Positions 38,768 to 52,543 of a stretch of 64,000 nt of DNA are shown here, one piece after another. How positions within the stretch are numbered: position 1 is the stretch's first letter; the number at the start of each line of letters is the position of its first letter. The stretch is from positions 186,001 through 250,000 of the forward strand of contig CASGGR010000054.1 of assembly GCA_949318235.1 (NCBI GenBank). The letters run 5' to 3'. Below the pieces are notes generated by a model. The model did not search any database. It had not been told where the DNA came from and saw only the letters and a program-made list of their open reading frames with translations. This DNA is from Ecdyonurus torrentis. Lineage: Eukaryota > Arthropoda > Insecta > Ephemeroptera > Heptageniidae. Both the position numbers and the translations under genes were made by a program.

Positions 38768-40076
38768 ATGAAACAAAGTTTCTATTTCAAGAACCAAATG
38801 TTATTGAATGATAAAAATCATACTTTTTACACGATTAAAACTAGTTTTGATGATTTCTCAAAAACTAAGAATGCTACAGACTTATATTTTACTCAAAACA
38901 TAGCTTTTTCAATTCTCTACAAAAAATAATGTCTTGAACTTTTTTGCTCCGACGCATACTTTTTGGGTTATTGACAGTTTAAGTTTTCACTCATTATGTA
39001 GCCAAACCAAGTCATGAAACAAAGTTTCTATTTCAAGAACCAAATGTTATTGAATGATAAAAATCATACTTTTTACACGATTAAAACTAGTTGTGATGAT
39101 TTCTCAAAAACTAAGAATGCTACAGACATCAAATTCAACTCAAAACATAGCTTTTTCAATTCTCTACAAAAAAGATGTCTTCAACTTTTTTGCTCCGACG
39201 CATACTTTTTGGGTTATTGACAATTATAGTTTTCACTCATCATGTAGCCAAACCAAGTCATGAAACAAAGTTTCTATTTCAAGAACCAAATGTTATTGAA
39301 TGATAAAAATCATACTTTTTACACGATTAAAACTAGTTTTGATGATTTCTCAAAAACTAAGAATGCTACAGACTTACTATTGGAGTCAAAACATAGCTAT
39401 TTCAATTCTCTACAAAAAAGATGTCTTGAACTTTTTTGCTCCGACGCATACTTTTTGGGTTATTGACAATTTAAGTTTTCACTCATCATGTAGCCAAACC
39501 AAGTCATGAAACAAAGTTTCTATTTCAAGAACCAAATGTTATTGAATGATAAAAATCATACTTTTTACACGATTAAAACTAGTTTTGATGATTTCTTAAA
39601 AACTAAGAATGCTACAGACTTACTATTGAAGTCAAAACATAGCTTTTTCAATTCTCTACAAAAAAGCTGTCTTGAACTTTTTTGCTCCGACGCATACTTT
39701 TTGGGTTATTGACAATTTAAGTTTTTACTCATCATGTAGCCAAACCAAGTCATGAAACAAAGTTTCTATTTCAAGAACCAAATGTTATTGAATGATAAAA
39801 ATCATACTTTTTACACGATTAAAACTAGTTTTGATGATTTCTCAAAAACTAAGAATGCTACAGACTTACTATTGAAGTCAAAACATAGCTTTTTCAATTC
39901 TCTACAAAAAAGATGTCTTGAACTTTTTTGCTCCGACGCATACTTTTTGGGTTATTGACAATTTAAGTTTTCACTCATCATGTAGCCAAACCAAGTCATG
40001 AAACAAAGTTTCTATTTCATGAACCAAATGTTATTGAATGATAAAAATCATACTTTTTACACGATTAAAACTAGTT
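37140..40076 (+). repeat. 2.9-kb duplicated segment, right copy
   Basis: This is the partner of 33450-36386. The left boundary falls inside the tD at 37046 (its match is the tG at 33356, differing at position 94). The right boundary falls inside the tS at 39998 (its match is the tT at 36308, differing at position 80). Both ends are therefore intra-monomer joins in register. Confidence 0.85.
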
Positions 40077-40489
40077 GTGATGATTTCTCAAAAACTAAGA
40101 ATGCTACAGACATCAAATTCAACTCAAAACATAGCTTTTTCAATTCTCTACAAAAAAGATGTCTTGAACTTTTTTGCTCCGACGCATACTTTTTGGGTTA
40201 TTGACAATTTTAGTTTTCACTCATCATGTAGCCAAACCAAGTCATGAAACAAAGTTTCTATTTCAAGAACCAAATGTTATTGAATGATAAAAATCATACT
40301 TTTTACACGATTAAAACTAGTTGTGATGATTTCTCAAAAACTAAGAATGCTACAGACATCAAATTCAACTCAAAACATAGCTTTTTCAATTCTCTACAAA
40401 AAAGATGTCTTGAACTTTTTTGCTCCGACGCATACTTTTTGGGTTATTGACAATTTTAGTTTTCACTCATCATGTAGCCAAACCAAGTC
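38768..40489 (+). repeat. Higher-order unit 15, 7 monomers
   Basis: Order: tC tD tE tF tA tS tB. From tD onward it lies inside the second copy of the 5.7-kb segment and corresponds to the last six monomers of unit 10 (27944-29419). Confidence 0.9.
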
Positions 40490-43400
40490 ATGAAACAAAG
40501 TTTCTATTTCAAGAACCAAATGTTATTGAATGATAAAAATCATACTTTTTACACGATTAAAACTAGTTTTGATGATTTCTCAAAAACTAAGAATGCTACA
40601 GACTTATATTTTACTCAAAATATAGCTTTTTCAATTCTCTACAAAAAATAATGTCTTGAACTTTTTTGCTCCGACGCATACTTTTTGGGTTATTGACAGT
40701 TTAAGTTTTCACTCATTATGTAGCCAAACCAAGTCATGAAACAAAGTTTCTATTTCAAGAACCAAATGTTATTGAATGATAAAAATCATACTTTTTACAC
40801 GATTAAAACTAGTTGTGATGATTTCTCAAAAACTAAGAATGCTACAGACATCAAATTCAACTCAAAACATAGCTTTTTCAATTCTCTACAAAAAAGATGT
40901 CTTCAACTTTTTTGCTCCGACGCATACTTTTTGGGTTATTGACAATTATAGTTTTCACTCATCATGTAGCCAAACCAAGTCATGAAACAAAGTTTCTATT
41001 TCAAGAACCAAATGTTATTGAATGATAAAAATCATACTTTTTACACGATTAAAACTAGTTTTGATGATTTCTCAAAAACTAAGAATGCTACAGACTTACT
41101 ATTGGAGTCAAAACATAGCTATTTCAATTCTCTACAAAAAAGATGTCTTGAACTTTTTTGCTCCGACGCATACTTTTTGGGTTATTGACAATTTAAGTTT
41201 TCACTCATCATGTAGCCAAACCAAGTCATGAAACAAAGTTTCTATTTCAAGAACCAAATGTTATTGAATGATAAAAATCATACTTTTTACACGATTAAAA
41301 CTAGTTTTGATGATTTCTTAAAAACTAAGAATGCTACAGACTTACTATTGAAGTCAAAACATAGCTTTTTCAATTCTCTACAAAAAAGCTGTCTTGAACT
41401 TTTTTGCTCCGACGCATACTTTTTGGGTTATTGACAATTTAAGTTTTTACTCATCATGTAGCCAAACCAAGTCATGAAACAAAGTTTCTATTTCAAGAAC
41501 CAAATGTTATTGAATGATAAAAATCATACTTTTTACACGATTAAAACTAGTTTTGATGATTTCTCAAAAACTAAGAATGCTACAGACTTACTATTGAAGT
41601 CAAAACATAGCTTTTTCAATTCTCTACAAAAAAGATGTCTTGAACTTTTTTGCTCCGACGCATACTTTTTGGGTTATTGACAATTTAAGTTTTCACTCAT
41701 CATGTAGCCAAACCAAGTCATGAAACAAAGTTTCTATTTCATGAACCAAATGTTATTGAATGATAAAAATCATACTTTTTACACGATTAAAACTAGTTGT
41801 GATGATTTCTCAAAAACTAAGAATGCTACAGACATCAAATTCAACTCAAAACATAGCTTTTTCAATTCTCTACAAAAAAGATGTCTTGAACTTTTTTGCT
41901 CCGACGCATACTTTTTGGGTTATTGACAATTTTAGTTTTCACTCATTATGTAGCCAAACCAAGTCATGAAACAAAGTTTCTATTTCAAGAACCAAATGTT
42001 ATTGAATGATAAAAATCATACTTTTTACACGATTAAAACTAGTTGTGATGATTTCTCAAAAACTAAGAATGCTACAGACTTACTATTTTACTCAAAACAT
42101 AGCTTTTTCAATTCTCTACAAAAAAGATGTCTTCAACTTTTTTGCTCCGACGCATACTTTTTGGGTTATTGACAATTATAGTTTTCACTCATCATGTAGC
42201 CAAACCAAGTCATGAAACAAAGTTTCTATTTCAAGAACCAAATGTTATTGAATGATAAAAATCATACTTTTTACACGATTAAAACTAGTTTTGATGATTT
42301 CTCAAAAACTAAGAATGCTACAGACTTACTATTGAAGTCAAAACATAGCTTTTTCAATTCTCTACAAAAAAGATGTCTTGAACTTTTTTGCTCCGACGCA
42401 TACTTTTTGGGTTATTGACAATTTAAGTTTTCACTCATCATGTAGCCAAACCAAGTCATGAAACAAAGTTTCTATTTCAAGAACCAAATGTTATTGAATG
42501 ATAAAAATCATACTTTTTACACGATTAAAACTAGTTGTGATGATTTCTCAAAAACTAAGAATGCTACAGACATCAAATTCAACTCAAAACATAGCTTTTT
42601 CAATTCTCTACAAAAAAGATGTCTTGAACTTTTTTGCTCCGACGCATACTTTTTGGGTTATTGACAATTTTAGTTTTCACTCATCATGTAGCCAAACCAA
42701 GTCATGAAACAAAGTTTCTATTTCAAGAACCAAATGTTATTGAATGATAAAAATCATACTTTTTACACGATTAAAACTAGTTTTGATGATTTCTCAAAAA
42801 CTAAGAATGCTACAGACTTATATTTTACTCAAAACATAGCTTTTTCAATTCTCTACAAAAAATAATGTCTTGAACTTTTTTGCTCCGACGCATACTTTTT
42901 GGGTTATTGACAGTTTAAGTTTTCACTCATTATGTAGCCAAACCAAGTCATGAAACAAAGTTTCTATTTCAAGAACCAAATGTTATTGAATGATAAAAAT
43001 CATACTTTTTACACGATTAAAACTAGTTGTGATGATTTCTCAAAAACTAAGAATGCTACAGACATCAAATTCAACTCAAAACATAGCTTTTTCAATTCTC
43101 TACAAAAAAGATGTCTTCAACTTTTTTGCTCCGACGCATACTTTTTGGGTTATTGACAATTATAGTTTTCACTCATCATGTAGCCAAACCAAGTCATGAA
43201 ACAAAGTTTCTATTTCAAGAACCAAATGTTATTGAATGATAAAAATCATACTTTTTACACGATTAAAACTAGTTTTGATGATTTCTCAAAAACTAAGAAT
43301 GCTACAGACTTACTATTGGAGTCAAAACATAGCTATTTCAATTCTCTACAAAAAAGATGTCTTGAACTTTTTTGCTCCGACGCATACTTTTTGGGTTATT

Positions 43401-44762
43401 GACAATTTAAGTTTTCACTCATCATGTAGCCAAACCAAGTCATGAAACAAAGTTTCTATTTCAAGAACCAAATGTTATTGAATGATAAAAATCATACTTT
43501 TTACACGATTAAAACTAGTTTTGATGATTTCTTAAAAACTAAGAATGCTACAGACTTACTATTGAAGTCAAAACATAGCTTTTTCAATTCTCTACAAAAA
43601 AGCTGTCTTGAACTTTTTTGCTCCGACGCATACTTTTTGGGTTATTGACAATTTAAGTTTTTACTCATCATGTAGCCAAACCAAGTCATGAAACAAAGTT
43701 TCTATTTCAAGAACCAAATGTTATTGAATGATAAAAATCATACTTTTTACACGATTAAAACTAGTTGTGATGATTTCTCAAAAACTAAGAATGCTACAGA
43801 CATCAAATTCAACTCAAAACATAGCTTTTTCAATTCTCTACAAAAAAGATGTCTTCAACTTTTTTGCTCCGACGCATACTTTTTGGGTTATTGACAATTA
43901 TAGTTTTCACTCATCATGTAGCCAAACCAAGTCATGAAACAAAGTTTCTATTTCAAGAACCAAATGTTATTGAATGATAAAAATCATACTTTTTACACGA
44001 TTAAAACTAGTTTTGATGATTTCTCAAAAACTAAGAATGCTACAGACTTACTATTGGAGTCAAAACATAGCTATTTCAATTCTCTACAAAAAAGATGTCT
44101 TGAACTTTTTTGCTCCGACGCATACTTTTTGGGTTATTGACAATTTAAGTTTTCACTCATCATGTAGCCAAACCAAGTCATGAAACAAAGTTTCTATTTC
44201 AAGAACCAAATGTTATTGAATGATAAAAATCATACTTTTTACACGATTAAAACTAGTTTTGATGATTTCTTAAAAACTAAGAATGCTACAGACTTACTAT
44301 TGAAGTCAAAACATAGCTTTTTCAATTCTCTACAAAAAAGCTGTCTTGAATTTTTTTGCTCCGACGCATACTTTTTGGGTTATTGACAATTTAAGTTTTT
44401 ACTCATCATGTAGCCAAACCAAGTCATGAAACAAAGTTTCTATTTCAAGAACCAAATGTTATTGAATGATAAAAATCATACTTTTTACACGATTAAAACT
44501 AGTTGTGATGATTTCTCAGAAACTAAGAATGCTACAGACATCAAATTCAACTCAAAACATAGCTTTTTCAATTCTCTACAAAAAAGATGTCTTCAACTTT
44601 TTTGCTCCGACGCATACTTTTTGGGTTATTGACAATTATAGTTTTCACTCATCATGTAGCCAAACCAAGTCATGAAACAAAGTTTCTATTTCAAGAACCA
44701 AATGTTATTGAATGATAAAAATCATACTTTTTACACGATTAAAACTAGTTTTGATGATTTCT
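39037..44762 (+). repeat. 5.7-kb segmental duplication, right copy
   Basis: This is the partner of 27967-33692. The one private difference I noted is T at 44351 (gaattttttt) in the tF at 44180. So few changes over about 5.7 kb imply a recent event. Between the two copies lies a different succession of units (12 end to 15 start), so the copies are dispersed and not adjacent. Confidence 0.88.
40490..42703 (+). repeat. Higher-order unit 16, 9 monomers
   Basis: Order: tC tD tE tF tA tS tP tA tB. It matches unit 11 in order and in private markers (T133 in tC; cattatg tail in the tS at 41720), 11,070 bp downstream. Confidence 0.9.
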
Positions 44763-46393
44763 CAAAAACTAAGAATGCTACAGACTTACTATTGGAGTCA
44801 AAACATAGCTATTTTAATTCTCTACAAAAAAGATGTCTTGAACTTTTTTGCTCCGACGCATACTTTTTGGGTTATTGACAATTTAAGTTTTCACTCATCA
44901 TGTAGCCAAACCAAGTCATGAAACAAAGTTTCTATTTCAAGAACCAAATGTTATTGAATGATAAAAATCATACTTTTTACACGATTAAAACTAGTTTTGA
45001 TGATTTCTTAAAAACTAAGAATGCTACAGACTTACTATTGAAGTCAAAACATAGCTTTTTCAATTCTCTACAAAAAAGCTGTCTTGAACTTTTTTACTCC
45101 GACGCATACTTTTTGGGTTATTGACAATTTAAGTTTTTACTCATCATGTAGCCAAACCAAGTCATGAAACAAAGTTTCTATTTCAAGAACCAAATGTTAT
45201 TGAATGATAAAAATCATACTTTTTACACGATTAAAACTAGTTTTGATGATTTCTCAAAAACTAAGAATGCTACAGACTTACTATTGAAGTCAAAACATAG
45301 CTTTTTCAATTCTCTACAAAAAAGATGTCTTGAACTTTTTTGCTCCGACGCATACTTTTTGGGTTATTGACAATTTAAGTTTTCACTCATCATGTAGCCA
45401 AACCAAGTCATGAAACAAAGTTTCTATTTCATGAACCAAATGTTATTGAATGATAAAAATCATACTTTTTACACGATTAAAACTAGTTGTGATGATTTCT
45501 CAAAAACTAAGAATGCTACAGACATCAAATTCAACTCAAAACATAGCTTTTTCAATTCTCTACAAAAAAGATGTCTTGAACTTTTTTGCTCCGACGCATA
45601 CTTTTTGGGTTATTGACAATTTTAGTTTTCACTCATTATGTAGCCAAACCAAGTCATGAAACAAAGTTTCTATTTCAAGAACCAAATGTTATTGAATGAT
45701 AAAAATCATACTTTTTACACGATTAAAACTAGTTGTGATGATTTCTCAAAAACTAAGAATGCTACAGACTTACTATTTTACTCAAAACATAGCTTTTTCA
45801 ATTCTCTACAAAAAAGATGTCTTCAACTTTTTTGCTCCGACGCATACTTTTTGGGTTATTGACAATTATAGTTTTCACTCATCATGTAGCCAAACCAAGT
45901 CATGAAACAAAGTTTCTATTTCAAGAACCAAATGTTATTGAATGATAAAAATCATACTTTTTACACGATTAAAACTAGTTTTGATGATTTCTCAAAAACT
46001 AAGAATGCTACAGACTTACTATTGAAGTCAAAACATAGCTTTTTCAATTCTCTACAAAAAAGATGTCTTGAACTTTTTTGCTCCGACGCATACTTTTTGG
46101 GTTATTGACAATTTAAGTTTTCACTCATCATGTAGCCAAACCAAGTCATGAAACAAAGTTTCTATTTCAAGAACCAAATGTTATTGAATGATAAAAATCA
46201 TACTTTTTACACGATTAAAACTAGTTGTGATGATTTCTCAAAAACTAAGAATGCTACAGACATCAAATTCAACTCAAAACATAGCTTTTTCAATTCTCTA
46301 CAAAAAAGATGTCTTGAACTTTTTTGCTCCGACGCATACTTTTTGGGTTATTGACAATTTTAGTTTTCACTCATCATGTAGCCAAACCAAGTC
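42704..46393 (+). repeat. Higher-order unit 17, 15 monomers
   Basis: Order: tC tD tE tF tD tE tF tG tE tF tA tS tP tA tB. Its first eight monomers match the start of unit 12, including the tandem tD tE tF pair. Private changes not shared with unit 12 are T at 44351 in the tF at 44180 and ttttttactcc in the tF at 44918. The tE at 44672 carries T144 (attttaattc), a marker that from here on recurs only to the right. Confidence 0.88.
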
Positions 46394-47623
46394 ATGAAAC
46401 AAAGTTTCTATTTCAAGAACCAAATGTTATTGAATGATAAAAATCATACTTTTTACACGATTAAAACTAGTTTTGATGATTTCTCAAAAACTAAGAATGC
46501 TCCAGACTTATATTTTACTCAAAACATAGCTTTTTCAATTCTCTACAAAAAATAATGTCTTGAACTTTTTTGCTCCGACGCATACTTTTTGGGTTATTGA
46601 CAGTTTAAGTTTTCACTCATTATGTAGCCAAACCAAGTCATGAAACAAAGTTTCTATTTCAAGAACCAAATGTTATTGAATGATAAAAATCATACTTTTT
46701 ACACGATTAAAACTAGTTGTGATGATTTCTCAAAAACTAAGAATGCTACAGACATCAAATTCAACTCAAAACATAGCTTTTTCAATTCTCTACAAAAAAG
46801 ATGTCTTCAACTTTTTTGCTCCGACGCATACTTTTTGGGTTATTGACAATTATAGTTTTCACTCATCATGTAGCCAAACCAAGTCATGAAACAAAGTTTC
46901 TATTTCAAGAACCAAATGTTATTGAATGATAAAAATCATACTTTTTACACGATTAAAACTAGTTTTGATGATTTCTCAAAAACTAAGAATGCTACAGACT
47001 TACTAGTGGAGTCAAAACATAGCTATTTCAATTCTCTACAACAAAGATGTCTTGAACTTTTTTGCTCCGACGCATACTTTTTGGGTTATTGACAATTTAA
47101 GTTTTCACTCATCATGTAGCCAAACCAAGTCATGAAACAAAGTTTCTATTTCAAGAACCAAATGTTATTGAATGATAAAAATCATACTTTTTACACGATT
47201 AAAACTAGTTTTGATGATTTCTTAAAAACTAAGAATGCTACAGACTTACTATTGAAGTCAAAACATAGCTTTTTCAATTCTCTACAAAAAAGCTGTCTTG
47301 AACTTTTTTGCTCCGACGCATACTTTTTGGGTTATTGACAATTTAAGTTTTTACTCATCATGTAGCCAAACCAAGTCATGAAACAAAGTTTCTATTTCAA
47401 GAACCAAATGTTATTGAATGATAAAAATCATACTTTTTACACGATTAAAACTAGTTGTGATGATTTCTCAGAAACTAAGAATGCTACAGACATCAAATTC
47501 AACTCAAAACATAGCTTTTTCAATTCTCTACAAAAAAGATGTCTTCAACTTTTTTGCTCCGACGCATACTTTTTGGGTTATTGACAATTATAGTTTTCAC
47601 TCATCATGTAGCCAAACCAAGTC
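46394..47623 (+). repeat. Higher-order unit 18, 5 monomers
   Basis: Order: tC tD tE tF tG. This is the first tC with C109 (gctccagac), a marker carried by every tC from here to the right edge and by none to the left. The tE at 46886 has two private changes (ctagtggag and caacaaag) not seen in its partner at 48116. Confidence 0.9.
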
Positions 47624-48853
47624 ATGAAACAAAGTTTCTATTTCAAGAACCAAATGTTATTGAATGATAAAAATCATACTTTTTACACGATTAAAACTAG
47701 TTTTGATGATTTCTCAAAAACTAAGAATGCTCCAGACTTATATTTTACTCAAAACATAGCTTTTTCAATTCTCTACAAAAAATAATGTCTTGAACTTTTT
47801 TGCTCCGACGCATACTTTTTGGGTTATTGACAGTTTAAGTTTTCACTCATTATGTAGCCAAACCAAGTCATGAAACAAAGTTTCTATTTCAAGAACCAAA
47901 TGTTATTGAATGATAAAAATCATACTTTTTACACGATTAAAACTAGTTGTGATGATTTCTCAAAAACTAAGAATGCTACAGACATCAAATTCAACTCAAA
48001 ACATAGCTTTTTCAATTCTCTACAAAAAAGATGTCTTCAACTTTTTTGCTCCGACGCATACTTTTTGGGTTATTGACAATTATAGTTTTCACTCATCATG
48101 TAGCCAAACCAAGTCATGAAACAAAGTTTCTATTTCAAGAACCAAATGTTATTGAATGATAAAAATCATACTTTTTACACGATTAAAACTAGTTTTGATG
48201 ATTTCTCAAAAACTAAGAATGCTACAGACTTACTATTGGAGTCAAAACATAGCTATTTCAATTCTCTACAAAAAAGATGTCTTGAACTTTTTTGCTCCGA
48301 CGCATACTTTTTGGGTTATTGACAATTTAAGTTTTCACTCATCATGTAGCCAAACCAAGTCATGAAACAAAGTTTCTATTTCAAGAACCAAATGTTATTG
48401 AATGATAAAAATCATACTTTTTACACGATTAAAACTAGTTTTGATGATTTCTTAAAAACTAAGAATGCTACAGACTTACTATTGAAGTCAAAACATAGCT
48501 TTTTCAATTCTCTACAAAAAAGCTGTCTTGAACTTTTTTGCTCCGACGCATACTTTTTGGGTTATTGACAATTTAAGTTTTTACTCATCATGTAGCCAAA
48601 CCAAGTCATGAAACAAAGTTTCTATTTCAAGAACCAAATGTTATTGAATGATAAAAATCATACTTTTTACACGATTAAAACTAGTTGTGATGATTTCTCA
48701 GAAACTAAGAATGCTACAGACATCAAATTCAACTCAAAACATAGCTTTTTCAATTCTCTACAAAAAAGATGTCTTCAACTTTTTTGCTCCGACGCATACT
48801 TTTTGGGTTATTGACAATTATAGTTTTCACTCATCATGTAGCCAAACCAAGTC
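46394..48853 (+). repeat. Tandem duplication of a 5-monomer block (2 x 1,230 bp)
   Basis: The order tC tD tE tF tG at 46394-47623 is repeated at 47624-48853. Both tC copies have C109. Only the first-copy tE (46886) differs, with two private substitutions. Five monomers is also the length of unit 8, though that unit arose by a different join. Confidence 0.9.
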
Positions 48854-51800
48854 ATGAAACAAAGTTTCTATTTCAAGAACCAAATGTTATTGAATGATAA
48901 AAATCATACTTTTTACACGATTAAAACTAGTTTTGATGATTTCTCAAAAACTAAGAATGCTACAGACTTACTATTGGAGTCAAAACATAGCTATTTTAAT
49001 TCTCTACAAAAAAGATGTCTTGAACTTTTTTGCTCCGACGCATACTTTTTGGGTTATTGACAATTTAAGTTTTCACTCATCATGTAGCCAAACCAAGTCA
49101 TGAAACAAAGTTTCTATTTCAAGAACCAAATGTTATTGAATGATAAAAATCATACTTTTTACACGATTAAAACTAGTTTTGATGATTTCTTAAAAACTAA
49201 GAATGCTACAGACTTACTATTGAAGTCAAAACATAGCTTTTTCAATTCTCTACAAAAAAGATGTCTTGAACTTTTTTGCTCCGACGCATACTTTTTGGGT
49301 TATTGACAATTTTAGTTTTCACTCATCATGTAACCAAACCAAGTCATGAAACAAAGTTTCTATTTCAAGAACCAAATGTTATTGAATGATAAAAATCATA
49401 CTTCTTACACGATTAAAACTAGTTTTGATGATTTCTCATAAACTAAGAATGCTACAGACTTACTATTTAACTCAAAACATAGCTTTTTCAATTCTCTACA
49501 AAAAAGATGTCTTGAACTTTTTTGCTCCGACGCATACTTTTTGGGTTATTGACAATTTTAGTTTTCACTCATCATGTAGCCAAACCGAGTCATGAAACAA
49601 AGTTTCTATTTCAAGAACCAAATGTTATTGAATGATAAAAATCATACTTTTTACACGATTAAAACTAGTTGTGATGATTTCTCAAAAACTAAGAATGCTA
49701 CAGACATCAAATTCAACTCAAAACATAGCTTTTTCAATTCTCTACAAAAAAGATGTCTTGAACTTTTTTGCTCCGACGCATACTTTTTGGGTTATTGACA
49801 ATTTTAGTTTTCACTCATTATGTAGCCAAACCAAGTCATGAAACAAAGTTTCTATTTCAAGAACCAAATGTTATTGAATGATAAAAATCATACTTTTTAC
49901 ACGATTAAAACTAGTTGTGATGATTTCTCAAAAACTAAGAATGCTACAGACTTACTATTTTACTCAAAACATAGCTTTTTCAATTCTCTACAAAAAAGAT
50001 GTCTTCAACTTTTTTGCTCCGACGCATACTTTTTGGGTTATTGACAATTATAGTTTTCACTCATCATGTAGCCAAACCAAGTCATGAAACAAAGTTTCTA
50101 TTTCAAGAACCAAATGTTATTGAATGATAAAAATCATACTTTTTACACGATTAAAACTAGTTTTGATGATTTCTCAAAAACTAAGAATGCTACAGACTTA
50201 CTATTGAAGTCAAAACATAGCTTTTTCAATTCTCTACAAAAAAGATGTCTTGAACTTTTTTGCTCCGACGCATACTTTTTGGGTTATTGACAATTTAAGT
50301 TTTCACTCATCATGTAGCCAAACCAAGTCATGAAACAAAGTTTCTATTTCAAGAACCAAATGTTATTGAATGATAAAAATCATACTTTTTACACGATTAA
50401 AACTAGTTGTGATGATTTCTCAAAAACTAAGAATGCTACAGACATCAAATTGAACTCAAAACATAGCTTTTTCAATTCTCTACAAAAAAGATGTCTTGAA
50501 CTTTTTTGCTCCGACGCATACTTTTTGGGTTATTGACAATTTTAGTTTTCACTCATCATGTAGCCAAACCAAGTCATGAAACAAAGTTTCTATTTCAAGA
50601 ACCAAATGTTATTGAATGATAAAAATCATACTTTTTACACGATTAAAACTAGTTTTGATGATTTCTTAAAAACTAAGAATGCTACAGACTTACTATTGAA
50701 GTCAAAACATAGCTTTTTCAATTCTCTACAAAAAAGATGTCTTGAACTTTTTTGCTCCGACGCATACTTTTTGGGTTATTGACAATTTTAGTTTTCACTC
50801 ATCATGTAACCAAACCAAGTCATGAAACAAAGTTTCTATTTCAAGAACCAAATGTTATTGAATGATAAAAATCATACTTTTTACACGATTAAAACTAGTT
50901 GTGATGATTTCTCAAAAACTAAGAATGCTACAGACATCAAATTCAACTCAAAACATAGCTTTTTCAATTCTCTACAAAAAAGATGTCTTGAACTTTTTTG
51001 CTCCGACGCATACTTTTTGGGTTATTGACAATTTTAGTTTTCACTCATTATGTAGCCAAACCAAGTCATGAAACAAAGTTTCTATTTCAAGAACCAAATG
51101 TTATTGAATGATAAAAATCATACTTTTTACACGATTAAAACTAGTTGTGATGATTTCTCAAAAACTAAGAATGCTACAGACTTACTATTTTACTCAAAAC
51201 ATAGCTTTTTCAATTCTCTACAAAAAAGATGTCTTCAACTTTTTTGCTCCGACGCATACTTTTTGGGTTATTGACAATTATAGTTTTCACTCATCATGTA
51301 GCCAAACCAAGTCATGAAACAAAGTTTCTATTTCAAGAACCAAATGTTATTGAATGATAAAAATCATACTTTTTACACGATTAAAACTAGTTTTGATGAT
51401 TTCTTAAAAACTAAGAATGCTACAGACTTACTATTGAAGTCAAAACATAGCTTTTTCAAGTCTCTACAAAAAAGATGTCTTGAACTTTTTTGCTCCGACG
51501 CATACTTTTTGGGTTATTGACAATTTTAGTTTTCACTCATCATGTAACCAAACCAAGTCATGAAACAAAGTTTCTATTTCAAGAACCAAATGTTATTGAA
51601 TGATAAAAATCATACTTTTTACACGATTAAAACTAGTTGTGATGATTTCTCAAAAACTAAGAATGCTACAGACATCAAATTCAACTCAAAACATAGCTTT
51701 TTCAATTCTCTACAAAAAAGATGTCTTGAACTTTTTTGCTCCGACGCATACTTTTTGGGTTATTGACAATTTTAGTTTTCACTCATTATGTAGCCAAACC

Positions 51801-52543
51801 AAGTCATGAAACAAAGTTTCTATTTCAAGAACCAAATGTTATTGAATGATAAAAATCATACTTTTTACACGATTAAAACTAGTTGTGATGATTTCTCAAA
51901 AACTAAGAATGCTACAGACTTACTATTTTACTCAAAACATAGCTTTTTCAATTCTCTACAAAAAAGATGTCTTCAACTTTTTTGCTCCGACGCATACTTT
52001 TTGGGTTATTGACAATTATAGTTTTCACTCATCATGTAGCCAAACCAAGTCATGAAACAAAGTTTCTATTTCAAGAACCAAATGTTATTGAATGATAAAA
52101 ATCATACTTTTTACACGATTAAAACTAGTTTTGATGATTTCTCAAAAACTAAGAATGCTACAGACTTACTATTGAAGTCAAAACATAGCTTTTTCAAGTC
52201 TCTACAAAAAAGATGTCTTGAACTTTTTTGCTCCGACGCATACTTTTTGGGTTATTGACAATTTAAGTTTTCACTCATCATGTAGCCAAACCAAGTCATG
52301 AAACAAAGTTTCTATTTCAAGAACCAAATGTTATTGAATGATAAAAATCTTACTTTTTACACGATTAAAACTAGTTGTGATGATTTCTCAAAAACTAAGA
52401 ATGCTACAGACATCAAATTCAACTCAAAACATAGCTTTTTCAATTCTCTACAAAAAAGATGTCTTGAACTTTTTTGCTCCGACGCATACTTTTTGGGTTA
52501 TTGACAATTTTAGTTTTCACTCATCATGTAGCCAAACCAAGTC
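47624..52543 (+). repeat. Higher-order unit 19, 20 monomers
   Basis: Order: tC tD tE tF tG tE tF2 tJ tB tP tA tB tF2 tB tP tF2 tB tP tA tB. It opens with a repeat of unit 18. It then brings in tF2 copies with gtaacc tails and the first tJ since 2607. It ends with a tF2 tB tP triplet present twice. The tB at 50330 has a private attgaac, and the last tB (52298) has aatcttac (T53). Confidence 0.87.
50576..52051 (+). repeat. Tandem duplication of a 3-monomer block (2 x 738 bp)
   Basis: tF2 tB tP occurs at 50576-51313 and 51314-52051, with gtaacc tails on both tF2 copies. The second tF2 has ttcaagtctc (G147), also present in the tA three monomers later (52052). This suggests that conversion or a second round of duplication spread that change. 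Confidence 0.88.
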
